Below the pieces are notes generated by a model. The model did not search any database and had not been told where the DNA came from. It saw nothing but the letters and a program-made list of their open reading frames with translations. 64,000 nt of DNA from Straminergon stramineum (Eukaryota > Streptophyta > Bryopsida > Hypnales > Calliergonaceae): contig OY987271.1 in assembly GCA_963920665.1 (NCBI GenBank), positions 19,533,350 to 19,597,349 on the forward strand. Direction: 5' to 3'. Below, piece after piece: positions 1 to 10,984 of this stretch. A program made the position numbers and the translations under genes. The first letter of the stretch is position 1; every line of letters begins with the position of its first letter.

Positions 1-761
1 ATTTAGCAAGGCAATAAATGCTCAGGTGTCTCTTTTGAAAGTCTCCACTTGAATACCTTCCAAATTTTCAAGGAGAAATGTGACACAACAAATAGGAAGT
101 AAACAAAACACACATTCTGTTTAAAAAACTAGCTAGATTAGAGTCACATATATGTAAACAAAATAAACATATTGAAATTCGGATCTCAAGCAAGTTCCTA
201 ATTCAGCTCAAAAGACCTCAGTGATAGTGTTGATTGATCACTTCCTATACATTTGCTAGAAAAATCAACAAATGATAAGTAATCACCAACATCCCTCAGA
301 GAATCATTAAGAATGTAGCTTCTCTCAAAGATAGCATTGAAGCTTTGTAAACTTACAATGGCACCAAAGTAAAAGATGCAACTATTGCTAATTAACAAAC
401 TTGTAGATAAGCTTCATAGATGGTGAATTCATAACATGAAAAGATAATATAGAGAATCCATATCCAAGTAATGATGTGAATATGAGTACTCACTAAGGGC
501 TCAAGGTCTGTTAACTGCCCCAAGTGAGGATGTAGGAAATGCCTGAACTACTGCCCACTGAGGCAATTTCACCCATTCTATATTGATAGATCCAAACACA
601 ACACCAACAAGAGAAGAAAAATTGTAGAAGACTAAGACTTTAAGTACTTGCAATCTACTACAATACAAGGTTAGCTATAGAAGAACACAAAGAAAAAATT
701 GCATTGCAAAATAAAAGGGCAATTTGAACATGTTATCGAACTTGTATGTGATGTGAACTAC
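1..761. other. AT-rich sequence without recognised gene
   Basis: No open frame here resembles a known protein and no repeat structure stands out. It is the 3' flank of the minus-strand hAT transposase exon that follows. Confidence 0.5.
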
Positions 762-839
762 CACTAATAGAAAACTATGTTGTAGTGAACAAAATCCAAG
801 TGACATTTTTGTTCACTGCAACATAGTTTTCTTCTAGTG
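762..839. mobile_element. 78-bp palindromic CACTA-type MITE
   Basis: The sequence is almost one hairpin. It starts CACTAATAGAAAACTATG and its complement starts CACTAGAAGAAAACTATG. CACTA at both ends is the hallmark of the CACTA (En/Spm) superfamily. A TAC trinucleotide directly abuts both ends (759-761 and 840-842), matching the 3-bp target duplication of that superfamily. No coding capacity; it would depend on a transposase elsewhere. Confidence 0.75.
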
Positions 840-925
840 TACAGACTTTGCCACCTCAACCTAATTTGCTCAATTGTACTACTTTTTTGTTCTACTAGCA
901 AAAATCACGCCATCAATGTATAATG

Positions 926-1530
926 CTACCGCTCAGAAGCAAGTACCCACTGTTTGAAGCAATCATTATATGGGAAACTTTGCAAGGTGTACATGGGTTG
1001 AGTGTGCATGCCTACAACCAAGCCAAGGTGGTGGTCAAGCCTATTACACAATCTATCTTTCAAAAAAGACAAAGATGAGAAGGTCCTCTCATCCTCCATA
1101 CTGCCCAAAACATGAATCATTGCAATTTGGACAAGTTTAATGTACTCCCCAAAGTTTTTTGTAAGTGCAGTGTTGGCATCCAAGGTTCTCCACAGCTTTG
1201 TAAGTGGATTCACCATGAGATGTGTGGGGGCATTCAACGGGGGAAGCTCCATTGTAGCAAAAGCATTAGCCATCATGGCTATCTTGAACAAGGGCTGCTC
1301 AGACTCAAGGCGAAATTTGTCTAGGACAGTAGGAACAAACCTTTTTTTTCCATCTTTGCCAATCCACCTTGGTTCCCCATAGAAATTCTTGATGATGTCC
1401 AAGTGCTTGCAGAAACTTGTACTACAATCACCTTGTAGCCAATATTGGAGGTAGACAACACCCAATGCATCCATGAGTCCATGATCGGGAAATCTAGACT
1501 TTAGCTCCTCCACGAGTTTTTGCGCAACAT
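926..1530 (-). pseudogene. hAT transposase, C-terminal exon with dimerisation domain
   Basis: This is the last coding exon of a hAT-superfamily transposase, about 200 residues ending at a normal stop. The C-terminal half carries the hAT dimerisation signature: a segment beginning NPLTKLWRTLD, then MEDERTFSSLSFLKDRLCNR, which matches the family pattern ERxFSxLxxIKxxLRNRL. On the minus strand the exon is preceded by a polypyrimidine tract and TAG (533 down to 531), a good splice acceptor. A second copy at 6805 on the plus strand has an acceptor at the homologous place, so the intron belongs to the family. This exon itself is open. The presumed upstream exons lie at 9.0-11.8 kb on the same strand and are full of stops, so the gene as a whole is dead or nearly so. 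Confidence 0.75.
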
Positions 1531-3107
1531 CTACACAAAGAAAAACCAACAATGAATTACAAATCCAAAGTTTTTCAATAATTAGCAAGCTACAATTAGC
1601 AAGAGTTACTGCTTAGCTATTGGAGGAAGTTCATAAATTCAAGATCAAGAAGTTGAACTTAAAAAACTTTTTATTAGCAAGTCATGAATTATATGACTTG
1701 TAAACCCCCTAAACCCTATTATGGTACCACCCTTCCATCAATAGGTTTTAGAATTTGCAAGACAAAAGGGTAGCACCAAGACACAAGAACAACTCAAAAT
1801 AATATCCAAACATCCAAACAACAACAATAGTACCCACACATTAGACCAACCCCTTTTTTTTTGGCACCATACGGCTAGAAAGCACCAAATGAAAAAGTAG
1901 GGCGAAAAAGACTAAAAGAAAAAAAGGAAGGAAAGGAAAATAGTCGCTAGAGAGCCATCTAGGGTTTGGATTTTGGAGCCAGAAAGCTTCAACCCTAGTT
2001 GTTGCATTCACTAGAGATCTCAATGGCTTAGCACTTGAATTTTGAACACCCGCGCTAGTTTCCCCCCGTCCTACCTTCTTCATTGTTGATCCTCTCTCAT
2101 TGGAAATTCTATTCATTGCCATAATTGATTGAAGCATTGAATTAGCAATTGCTAGAGTGTATACAAGGCATTCCTCCACTTCACCCACTTCATTTCCACT
2201 CTCCCACATTTTATTTCATTGCATCGTACTTCCTACCCACTCCTTCTCAGTTTCTTGTCGTAACCCTAGCCTCTTTAGAATAGAGATGGAGCATTTGATG
2301 CCACTACTCTTGCTCGTTACAATAGAGCACCACCTTGCTACAGTGGAATGTATGAGCATTTGTTTCTACTCTATAGTGGTTTTACTTAGCCATGATTGTC
2401 TTCTTCAATGGGTGAGAGGCACAATGCACCGGCCTTGGAATATATTTGTGTATGTGGATAATTGAGCATTGTATTCATTTTTCCCTATGATGAATTCCCA
2501 ATTGTAGACCATTATCTTTCTCCTTTGTTTAGTAACCGAGTTGTGCTTTTGGGTTTACATTTTGTTGATGGCGCCATGGTTTGAGAAACGTTTGCCAACG
2601 GTGCTTGTCAATGTGGTTCTGATTTTGTAGCCAACGGTGTTTCTAATCCTGATTTTTTTTCAATTGTTGACCTTGTCATGTTTATCATTTGTTTGTATAC
2701 AAGAGCCTCCACTTCACTTTGCCAATGGGTGCAAAGCTTCATTCATCATAGATGGAGCTTGACAATCATGTCACCAATGCCACAATAAGGATGGAAGAAG
2801 AATTCATGGAGGAATAGTTGAATACATTGGAAATTGGTTTCTTGATTAATGAATTGTGTCTATACTTTGAGCCTTCTTGCTATTCATGGGAAGTTCACTT
2901 TGGAAATTTCCAACGATGCTCACAATGTACTTTTCGCAATTTGTGGGGAAATTTAGTTGAAACTATGCATTCATAGGGTCATGAATTTATTTGCAATAGT
3001 TTTGATGTTTCAATAAATGAAGTTATTCACTAGCACAATGTAGAAGTGTAGAATCTCCGGTTGCTAATATTGGACATATGAAGAAGCCCGGTCTCTGTCT
3101 TTGGTTT
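1531..3107. other. Presumed hAT intron or insertion; no recognised gene
   Basis: Several open frames of 60-120 codons occur on both strands but none shows a known motif. If the hAT exon at 926-1530 belongs to the pieces at 9.0-11.8 kb, this sequence lies within their intron. Confidence 0.35.
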
Positions 3108-3334
3108 TGTGCAATTATTGTCATAGTTGTTCTGTCGAACGTGTTTTGGGGTTTGGGTGTCGAGTTGTTCGTCTGATGTCGCATGTCGTATGAGACAAGT
3201 GTTGCATATATGAGACAAATTTGACGAGCGCGAAATTAGGGTTTAGGGTTTTCGGGCAGGGCAGCCAAAATTTTTATCTTACGTGGCGGATTGTCAATAG
3301 TGACGTAGAAAGCTTTGACCACGTCACCATAGGC

Positions 3335-3620
3335 GACTACAGGTGAGGCGCGTGCGGGTAAGGTGGGGCGACCGCGGGTCCTAGAATGAGGGCGACTGCG
3401 GGTTCAATCTGGGGCGACTGCGGGTCTAATCCAGGGCGAGTGCGGGTCTAGGGGGGGCGAGTGCGGGTAGAAGGGGGCTTAGGGGGGCGACCACAGGTCA
3501 TTTCTTGGGCGACCGCAGCTAATGGGGCGATTGCAGGTCTCAGACTCAAGAGGTCTTCTAGTTCATGACGATGGAGGCGGCTGCGTATGGGGCGACTGCG
3601 GGTCAGAGGCGCCAAAAAAC
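3335..3620. repeat. GGCGACTGCGGGT minisatellite, left block
   Basis: About a dozen variants of GGCGACTGCGGGT follow one another, separated by 8-20 variable bases. The block is strikingly GC-rich against its AT-rich surroundings. Open frames across it are by-products of the repeat. Confidence 0.7.
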
Positions 3621-3777
3621 ATGAGTTTGAGTTTTCCCCCTTACAAAGTGGAGGGAAGGCGTTCAAACTTTTCAAGTACCGCTCCCCCCTTTTCTAAGGA
3701 ATAACTCCAGAAAATCCTAAAACTAAGGCATTCAATACTAAGTGATCAAAAGTTAATTAAGTAATAAAGAAAGCAAA

Positions 3778-4290
3778 TTGGTTTAGGAAGTGGAGATTTG
3801 GAAAAGCCCTTTTTCCTAACATTTCATTTCTCCTTCATCCATCCTTGTGGTCATGTCAAATTCAACGTAACCATTTCCTATTTTAATTTTTGGAGGGAGT
3901 ACATTGAGAGGAGACCTTCCCTTTTGGGGGAAATCATGTACAAAAAAAATACTAACACCGTGGGATGCACGAAGAAGAAATCTTTTTATCTACATAAGAA
4001 GTGGTTTAAGAAATGGAGACTTGGGGAAGCTCTTCTCCTTGACATTTTATTTTTCCCTCGTGGTCATGTCAAATTCAACATGACCATTTCCTATTTTAAT
4101 TTTTGGAGGGAGTATATTGAGAGGAGACCTTCCCTTTTGGGGGAAACCATGTACAAAAAAAATACTAACACTGTGGGATGCATGAAGAAGAAATCTTTTT
4201 ATCTACATAAGAAATGGTTTATGAAATGGAGACTTGGGGAAGCCCTTCTCCTCATCATTTCATTTTCCATCCTCCAACATAGGAATTTCA
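3778..4290 (+). repeat. Tandem repeat with 213-bp period
   Basis: Two full copies and a partial third of a 213-bp unit are present. For example, GTGGTCATGTCAAATTCAAC starts at 3847 and recurs at 4060. The variants AAATGGAGACTTGGGGAAGC occur near 4011 and 4224. Because 213 is a multiple of three, one frame stays open for 179 codons and would encode a repeated peptide of about 71 residues. I recognise no family and regard the frame as fortuitous. Confidence 0.75.
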
Positions 4291-4554
4291 ATATAGTCCT
4301 CCCCTTGATACATCAAGGGGATTTAAAACACATTTGAAGGGGTGAATGAATATTTAATTTATTGAAGATTAAAAAGTTAGGAAATGACACTTTGAATGGT
4401 TTTTATCTTACAAGTACAAGGTTTAGGAGTTCAAACTTTTTTATGACATATAATGAAAAGCAACTTACATGTGTGTGTCATTTTATCCATCCTAAAAAAT
4501 AGAAGTATATTACTTTTGGACTAGCATACATGGAGAAGGTCCATGGTTTTTCTA

Positions 4555-4590
4555 TAGGGTTTAGGGTATAGGGTTAGGGTTTAGGGTTTG
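4555..4590 (+). repeat. Interstitial TTTAGGG-type repeat
   Basis: About five units of TTTAGGG or close variants lie head to tail. TTTAGGG is the plant telomere unit. Such a short internal stretch is usually a repair scar or chance growth, not a telomere. Confidence 0.6.
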
Positions 4591-4794
4591 GAAAACCCTC
4601 TTCAATTTCTCTAATTAGTCATACTAAAATTTCTGTATTTATAGACTAATTCTGTAGTATTAACTAACTACGAGCATTGAAGGACATGTCAATTATAGTG
4701 TATGGAAGATGCAATTAAGCTTGACTTCATTAGAGTTGGAGATGGCTCACATCTTGTGGTATGTTGGTTCTTGCACTGACGTGACTTTAAGATA

Positions 4795-5340
4795 GAGGTG
4801 ACTATAGGTCTTGGGCGACCGCGGGTGGAGGTGAGTTCAAGTCTTGTTGTTGTTGAGCCTAATTTGGTGGATTGGGGGGCGACCTCGGGTCTTGGGCAAC
4901 CGCGGGTGGGGGCGAGTTCAAGTCTTGTTGTTGTTGTTGAGCCCAATTTGGTGGAATGGAGGGCGACTTCGGGTAGGGGGCGACCGCGGGTGAGGGCGCG
5001 TTCAAGTCTTGTTGTTGTTGAGCCCAATTTGGTGGAATGGGGGGTGACTTCGGGTCTTAGGCGACCGCGGGTGAGGGCGCGTTCAAGTCTTGTTGTTGTT
5101 GAGCCCAATTTGGTGGATTGGGGGGCGACTTCGGGTAGGGGGCGAGTTCAAGTCTTGGGCGACCACGGGTGAGGGCGAGTTCAAGTCTTGTTGTTGTTGA
5201 GCCCAATTTGGTGGAATGGGGGGCGACTTCGGGTAGGGGGCGACCTCGGGTCTTGGGCGAGTTCAAGTCTTGGGCGACCACGGGTGAGGGCAAGTTCAAG
5301 TCTTATTGTTGTTGAGCCCAATTTGGTTGAATTTGCGGTC
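4795..5340 (+). repeat. Higher-order minisatellite, about 80-120 bp units
   Basis: A compound unit recurs about five to six times. It contains GGCGACCGCGGGTG, then GAGTTCAAGTCTTGTTGTTG, then GAGCCCAATTTGGTGGA, then GGGGCGACTTCGGGT. The units embed the same GGCGAC core as the neighbouring arrays, so a simple minisatellite was captured into a longer repeat and amplified. Long open frames on both strands follow from the periodicity and are not genes. Confidence 0.75.
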
Positions 5341-5399
5341 TGCAAGGGGCGCACGCAGATCTTGGGGAGTGACCACGGGTCTGGTAGGGCGCATTCGAG

Positions 5400-5940
5400 T
5401 CCTAGGCAACTGCGGGTCCACGGGCGATTACTTGTCTTGGACAAGGCGACTGCGGGTCCTAGACAGGGCGACTGCAGGTCCTGGACAGGGCGACTACGAG
5501 TCTCAGACAGGGCGACTGCGGGTTCTAGACAAGGCGACTACAGGTCCTGGACAGGGCGACTGTAGGTCCTGGACAGGGCGACTACGAGTCTCAGACAGGG
5601 CGACTGCGGGTTCTAGACAAGGCGACTACAGGTCCTGGACAGGGCGACTGCAGGTCTAGGGGCGACTGCGAGTCCCGGATAGGGCGACTGCGGGTCCTGG
5701 ACAGGGCGACTGCGAGTCTAGGGGTGACTGCGGGTCCCGGACAGGGCGACTGCAGGTCTTGGACAGGGCGACTGCGGGTCCTGGACAGGGCGACTGCGGG
5801 TTCTAGGTAGGGCGACTGCGGGTCCAAGGGCGCCTGCGGGTCCTCTAGAGGGCGACTGCAGGTCTTTTGAGGCGCGTGCGGGTCCCTTGGGAGGCGACTA
5901 CGGGTCTTTGGGGGCGCCTGCGGGTATTTGTGAGGCGTTA
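5400..5940 (+). repeat. GGCGACTGCGGGTCCTGGACA minisatellite, main block
   Basis: More than fifteen units of about 22-35 bp follow the pattern GGCGACTGCGGGT plus a CCTGGACAG-like or TCTAGG-like linker. Beyond 5994, units on the complementary strand appear (for example GTCGCC preceded by CCCGAA), so the array is flanked by inverted members. Confidence 0.8.
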
Positions 5941-6292
5941 CTCTCTTTAGGCTCCAACTTCATGTCTTTGCCTCGCAAGTCACCAAGTACTTCCCACCCA
6001 CGGTCGCCTATCACCTTGAACCCGAAGTCGCCCTATCTATAATTGCCTACACCCGTGGTCACCCACACTTGAGGTCGCCCACACCCACATGCGCCCCTTT
6101 AGGATGCCATGTAGAAGACATGCGTTTGCCACATGGCATCTAAGTGGCCTCACGGGCACGGTGAATTTTTTAAAAAAAGTCAAAGCTAAGTTTGACTCTA
6201 TTAGACGGACAAGAGGGTCTACTTGACGTGTTGGATGTCGTGTTCGTCGTGTTGTCGAACTGTTCGCCGGAACAACCATGATTATTGTATGG

Positions 6293-6804
6293 CTTGAACT
6301 TGATACAAGAGAGGTCATTATTGTTCATATATACTGTACAAAATGGAGGCGTAGTGTCATGTTGTAATGTAGCCAGTTTCGGTATATTTCCAACGGTCCT
6401 GATCAACATCAAGAAACACAAATTCATTTTGTTAGCATTGGAAACAATTGTGTAGCAAGGCTTATTCAATGGATTGGTATCATGGAATGATCTGTCCAAG
6501 ACTATTGTGATCTAATTTTCCTTAACTTTCTTGTAGGAGACATGGAAATATCTAGTATTGTGAAGTCAACACTCAAAGGTCTATAGAGTCCTCATTGTTG
6601 ATGAGTCCTTGACTTCAATGACTTGGGCACCGAGTTGTTCATGCAAGTAATATGTGTTTTTAAGTAGTATTGTATTCTTGGCATGCACTGCAGCCCTTCC
6701 TTCAACGTTATATGATGTAGTTAGTACATCAATGAGTTGTTTATTTCAATTCATGTGCTTCTACCTCACCATTGAACAACACTTTTTTTTTTCATGCTTT
6801 CCAG
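6293..6804 (+). other. Sequence upstream of the plus-strand hAT exon
   Basis: No recognisable coding. The last bases before 6805 are a polypyrimidine tract ending CCAG, which acts as the splice acceptor of the plus-strand hAT fragment. Confidence 0.4.
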
Positions 6805-6914
6805 GGGCAGCAAGACAACTACTAAAGGAGATGGATTCACACTTTCCTTCCTATGCTATTATGGATGTGCTTGGGGTGGTGTATCCCCAATATTGACTGT
6901 AGAGTGAGGCAAAG

Positions 6915-7195
6915 CATTAGGAAAATTCTGAGCTCTAAACAAGGCTACGAGTTTTGCACCCCCATGGTGCAATTACAAAAAAAATTATTTCTTATTTTTG
7001 AAATCTGAAATCTGACGTGGCACTACTAGTGCCACATCAGCAACACATCAGATTGACTATTTTTTTTAAATTTCTTATTTTCTTAATAATTTTTTTTCTC
7101 CAAAAAATATTTTTTATTTTTTCTGCACTTGCACCACAGGGGTGCTGAAAATCTAATACTGGTAGCCTTGTTTAGAGTTTAGAATTTTTCTAATG
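6915..7195. mobile_element. 281-bp MITE with CATTAG ends, inside the hAT fragment
   Basis: The ends are inverted copies: CATTAGGAAAATTCT on the left and the complement of AGAATTTTTCTAATG on the right, followed by the shared block CTAAACAAGGCTAC. The flanks CAAAG and CAATG look like an imperfect 5-bp target duplication. Removing the element rejoins the hAT reading frame around QCFPKHL. A related copy lies at 36245-36514. Confidence 0.7.
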
Positions 7196-7304
7196 CAATG
7201 TTTTCCTAAACATTTGGCTACTCCCATGGCATACTACCACAAGCCTAAGTTGATTGAAGTGGATAAGGTTAAGCATTTGATTCCACTTCCATTAGATGGG
7301 ATTC

Positions 7305-7585
7305 AGCTGCCCTGGAGGGCCGTTTTAGGCCAGTTCCCAGGGCTGGCCAGAATTTAAAATTATTAAAAAATTATTAAAAAATTAAAAAAAAATTAAAAAT
7401 TAAAAAACAAAATAAAAAATATTTAAAAATTAATTTTTTTTCAAAAAAAATATTTAAAAAATTAATTTTTTATTATTATCCGATGTGGCCGTTGCCTGAC
7501 CATGTCAGCGAGCTGCTGTGGCTAAGTTCCCACAGTCTTAGAACTTGTGGGAACTCGCAGTCTTCCGCAGGAGCTCATTCTCATC
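7305..7585. mobile_element. AT-rich insertion inside the hAT fragment
   Basis: Homology to the hAT exon stops at about 7300 and restarts at about 7590. The intervening sequence has GC-rich edges with matching GTTCCCA and GGGAACT motifs around an A/T-only core. It behaves as a MITE-like insertion but I could not define exact ends. Confidence 0.45.
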
Positions 7586-7985
7586 AAATGTTTTGGATTG
7601 TCATAGATTAGAGACAGAGCAAGGTTTATTTAAGCTCACCATGTTGAATAACTCAAAAAAGCATATGGAGCTTCTCTATGGTCTAAACCTGTTAACCCAT
7701 CTTTGGCGTTACCTAGATTTGTGCACTATTCTTAGAGTGAAGGCCTTCCCCAAATTTTATAGATTGGCTAAAGTTGCTATGGTGCAAGTCCTAGGGTTTG
7801 TTGAAGATGAGAGGTGTTTTAGATCTCTTGCCTTTTTGAAAAACAAGCTATGGAATTCCTTAGACACACATTTAGAGTGTGTAGTTGGAATGTATGCATA
7901 AAAGATCTTCACTTTGGAAACTTTCCCATATGATGAAGCCCCCAACAAATGGGTGACTGGAGCAAATCGTCGATATGGGCTATAA

Positions 7986-9027
7986 GCTTAGTCTCAATGC
8001 TAGTGGTATTAGTGGAGACTTACATCCAAGCTTGTTGTCTTTCTTACTCTAATATGGATGATTGGGTCCTTGTTTGGCTCTTTATTTCCATCTAGTAATG
8101 AAATATCATTTTCTTGTTCTATATGATAGTCTATGTTGTTAGTTTTTCCCCACAAATTCTTGCAAGTGGTGCCTAATTTCATCCAAAACAAACAATAAAG
8201 TAGCTTGACTTTCCTTGTCAGAAATTTGTCAAGTGCCAGAATATGTCATTATTTTTAGAAATTTTGCCTTTTTTGCATTTTCACAATTCTCCAAAGTGCC
8301 AAAATTTGTCACCAGTTTCAAGCAAATAGAGCTAGATAGATAATCTTTAGAATTTGGTATTGCCAACAAGATTCATCAAAAAAAATTTAGACCTCGCCAT
8401 GTGGGCAACAGAAGGAATTACAGATGGAGCTAGTCTAGCTTTCTGCCAAAAACCAAAAAAAAAGGGTTGCATTAGACATTTGCCAAAAAAATCCCATTGC
8501 TTCACTTTCCATCCAATGAGCCTACCTCAAATCGTGATCCATTCAGATTCCAAAGAAATCACCAAAAAACATACACCTCACTTTTGTTGGTTCAAAAGTT
8601 TCCCATGATTAAGTGCAAGCTTAATAAATTACAATTAGCAAGAGTTACTCATTTAGTATTTGACTTTCTAATTACCAAATGACAAGGAGCAAGCTGTAAT
8701 TAGCAAGCAAAAATTTTGATAAGCTACAACTGATTCAAGTAGGCAGAGCACAATTCCATAGGACATGCAAAAGAAAACTCTCTAGACATTCAATAGAGCT
8801 TTGTGTCAAAATTGCAGAGCCATTTCTAAATGCACCCACCACATGAATTCAAAGATCCTATTGAAGTTCAAAAAGTGTCAATTAACAAAATCATAATTGA
8901 AGATGGGTTTAGGGTCACTAACCTTTGCAATCATTTTGCATAGATGATATAATGGATGCATACTCCTCTCATTGCACCATGGCTCTATCATGCATTTCAT
9001 ATATGGTTTCACCACCTACCACAAATG
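7986..9027. other. No recognised gene
   Basis: Short open frames only. It lies between hAT pieces of opposite strand and may be decayed transposon or intron sequence. Confidence 0.35.
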
Positions 9028-9345
9028 TTAGTGTTTTACAAGGCAAATTCAAGTTTGCATCCCACTTCATCAAAATTTGCTCATGTGAGCACTCAAGAAT
9101 CTAGTTGTAGGCATGGAACTCATCCCTATGAAATGTTGTGTCTACATTTAAGTAGAATGTGAAGAGACTACTTTGGCAAGTGACCAATGCTCCCACGAAA
9201 TCACAAATGAATGCATCCGTCTTTTGAGCCCACTAGATGAGTATGTCCACTACCTCTAGCATTGGTAGCAAGGCTAACATACCAAGTAGCACATATGGAT
9301 CCAATAGAAGGGCCAAATTTGCTTGTACAATTGCAAATGAAAATG
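9028..9345 (-). pseudogene. hAT transposase, middle segment with in-frame stops
   Basis: On the minus strand one frame reads PYVLLGMLALLPMLEVVDIL, then after a TAG, WAQKTDAFICDFVGALVTCQ, then FHRDEF and HEQILMKWD. This matches the hAT region in which an LPMLE segment precedes (I/V)xFAQ and a DxFICDFVxAVxxCQ helix. At least two TAG stops are in frame. By position and strand it continues the coding at 10103-10858 and precedes the C-terminal exon at 926-1530. Confidence 0.7.
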
Positions 9346-10102
9346 AGAACATCTCCATAAGAATAATGAATATTAGAAATCAAAAAACGACCCCAAAATT
9401 CCACAAAGATCATGAATAAACATGAAAGGCATAAACCAAAAGCACAAAGATGGTTCACTCACATATAACCACATAATTTGCAAAAAACAACATTCTTCTA
9501 GCCTCCAGAGAGATAGTTCCAAAGAGAACTTGAAAAAACTTAATTGTAAAACAATTAGGCTTTGTCATCATATCTACCACACAAAAGCACATCCTCTAGT
9601 AAAACCCAACACCAAAAAGTAACCACAACCATGAAAACTTTTGGAGCTATTTGTTTGGTAGTCATGATTTATACTTAACTCCTTGCAATTAAAGTAATTT
9701 GTATACATCAGCAGTTAAAAAAGATTCATCAACTTCAAGCAAATAGAGCATCTGAAGATCCATTGGCATTTCTTTCTTACTACCAAGTTTGCCCATCCAT
9801 GTCATTATCTTACTAATAATGGACAGGGCAACAAACAATAAATCAACAAAACACTACAAGAAGCAAAGTCACAGCCATCCAAAATAAGTACTTTAACAAT
9901 GGAAAAAAAATCCAAAATAAATATTGCAGCAATAAAGTAAATTTGAAGACCAAAATTGAAGCAATCAAGGAAATTCCAAAATCTTTACTAAAGCAATCAA
10001 AAGAATTCCAAAGCAAACACTGAAGCAATTAAAAAATTCCAGAGAAATATGTAAAGCAAGAATTTAAAAAAAAAAAAAAGAACTCACTCGAGCTTTTTGT
10101 CC
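9346..10102. other. Spacer between hAT segments
   Basis: A/T-rich. Near 9940-10040 the phrase AAGCAAT followed by AAATTCCA or GAATTCCA recurs about four times. CACTACAAGAAG at 9849 resembles a CACTA terminus but no partner end was found. Confidence 0.35.
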
Positions 10103-10858
10103 CTACTTCCTATCACTTTTGTCAGCATGCATCATCGCCATGACACCCTTGTATTCAGCCAACGACCTACTAATAGGACCAAGGCAGTTCATCCAATGAG
10201 TTTTGACATTCTTTAGTAACTTCAATCCCTTGGAAGAGAGTTGCTCTGACAATGCCTTGAATTTTGTTGCCTTTTGGGGGTAATGTGCAAAATAGGCATG
10301 TGTGGTCCTCAACACTTCATCCACCACATGCATTATTGGCAAATTGGGCAAAGATTGGGCTACCAAGTTTAGCCGATGAGCGCAGCAGTGAACACTAGTG
10401 CAAAAGGGAGCATATTTATCTTTTATTTGGATCGTCACTCCATTCTTTAGCCCCTAGAAGGTGTTGACCCCGTCAACACCATAACAAAATAGTCTCTAGG
10501 AGATCTCCAAATTTGTGACTCCCCCCCCCCCAACACTCAAAGCATCCATAATTAACATAGTCAACTTATTAGCACCTAAACCATCACCATCCATCTTTTG
10601 GATGGTGAGCAACATAGGCACATGACACCAACTGACCATCACATAGGCATGGATGGCAATCCAACTAGTGTTGTCACAGGCACTAGTCTCATCTGTAGTC
10701 ACAACCAAGTATGTAGTAGTGGACACTAAACTTTGAATCCTTTTCTTCACAAAATCATACATATGCTTAGCCATGATCCAACCCAGACCATCAAACCAAT
10801 GCTTGAGAGGCATGTCAAGAACATTGACAAATTGATACAATTCAAACCTAGACTCCAA
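10103..10858 (-). pseudogene. hAT transposase, catalytic N-terminal half
   Basis: Two open segments lie in one frame (10858 to 10496 and 10438 to 10103), separated by two in-frame stops near 10440-10500. The first contains VVTTDETSACDNTSWIAIHA, the family position of the first catalytic acidic residue. Across the stops comes a GVDGVNTF-like block, then KDKYAPFCTSVHCCAHRLNL and THWMNCLGPI. A run of ten or more C residues at about 10520-10531 encodes poly-glycine and may hide a length error. Together these are diagnostic of hAT elements of the zinc-finger-862-like branch. Confidence 0.8.
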
Positions 10859-10984
10859 TTATGTCATTGGCCTTCCATTGGACAATAGTTGGAAGAGTGT
10901 GGCAAATCAGACTCTTTTTTTCTTGGACTCCAACATAGTGCAGCCCTAGATTTGTTCTATCACAATAGTAGGCCCTCGAGCTTC

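Larger units (their letters stand above)
3108..6292. mobile_element. Unclassified 3.2-kb element with inverted ends and internal minisatellites
   Basis: Similar sequence appears at both edges in inverted orientation. The left edge reads ATTGTCATAGTTGTTCTG then TCGAAC (about 3111-3138). The complement of the right edge reads ATAATCATGGTTGTTCCGG then CGAAC (about 6264-6288). Between them are arrays of GGCGACTGCGGGT-like units, direct on the left and inverted near the right end (about 5994-6095). Many short repeats in both orientations near the ends is typical of CACTA subterminal regions and some Mutator-like ends. No CACTA terminus and no transposase were found. Family unknown, borders approximate. 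Confidence 0.4.
6805..7985 (+). pseudogene. hAT transposase fragment, second copy, broken by two insertions
   Basis: This is a relative of the exon at 926-1530 on the opposite strand. It starts after a splice acceptor (CCAG, 6801-6804) and reads QLLKEMDSHFPSYAIMDVLG, parallel to the other copy. Stops follow where the other copy has W and Q (TGA at 6894-6896 and TAG two codons on). A 281-bp MITE then interrupts it. Coding resumes at about 7203 (KHLATPMAYYHKPKLIEVDK), is interrupted again near 7300-7580, and continues from about 7590 through the dimerisation region VEDERCFRSLAFLKNKLWNS. A stop at 7899-7901 and the family's end at 7983-7985 follow. Upstream exons were not found. Clearly dead. 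Confidence 0.75.

Noticed and set aside
4555..4590. Telomere-like repeats as a chromosome end or fusion point
   Set aside because: Only about five imperfect units, surrounded by ordinary repeat DNA on both sides.
4689..5827. Several open frames of 80-139 codons on both strands across 4.7-5.8 kb
   Set aside because: They arise from stop-free minisatellite periodicity and occur in many frames at once; no protein motif.
9849..10040. CACTACAAGAAG with repeated AAGCAAT...ATTCCA units as a CACTA end
   Set aside because: No matching opposite end or target duplication found, and it lies between hAT coding segments.
10518..10531. Poly-C run as a functional poly-glycine tract in the hAT protein
   Set aside because: More likely a homopolymer expansion or sequencing length error in a dead gene.
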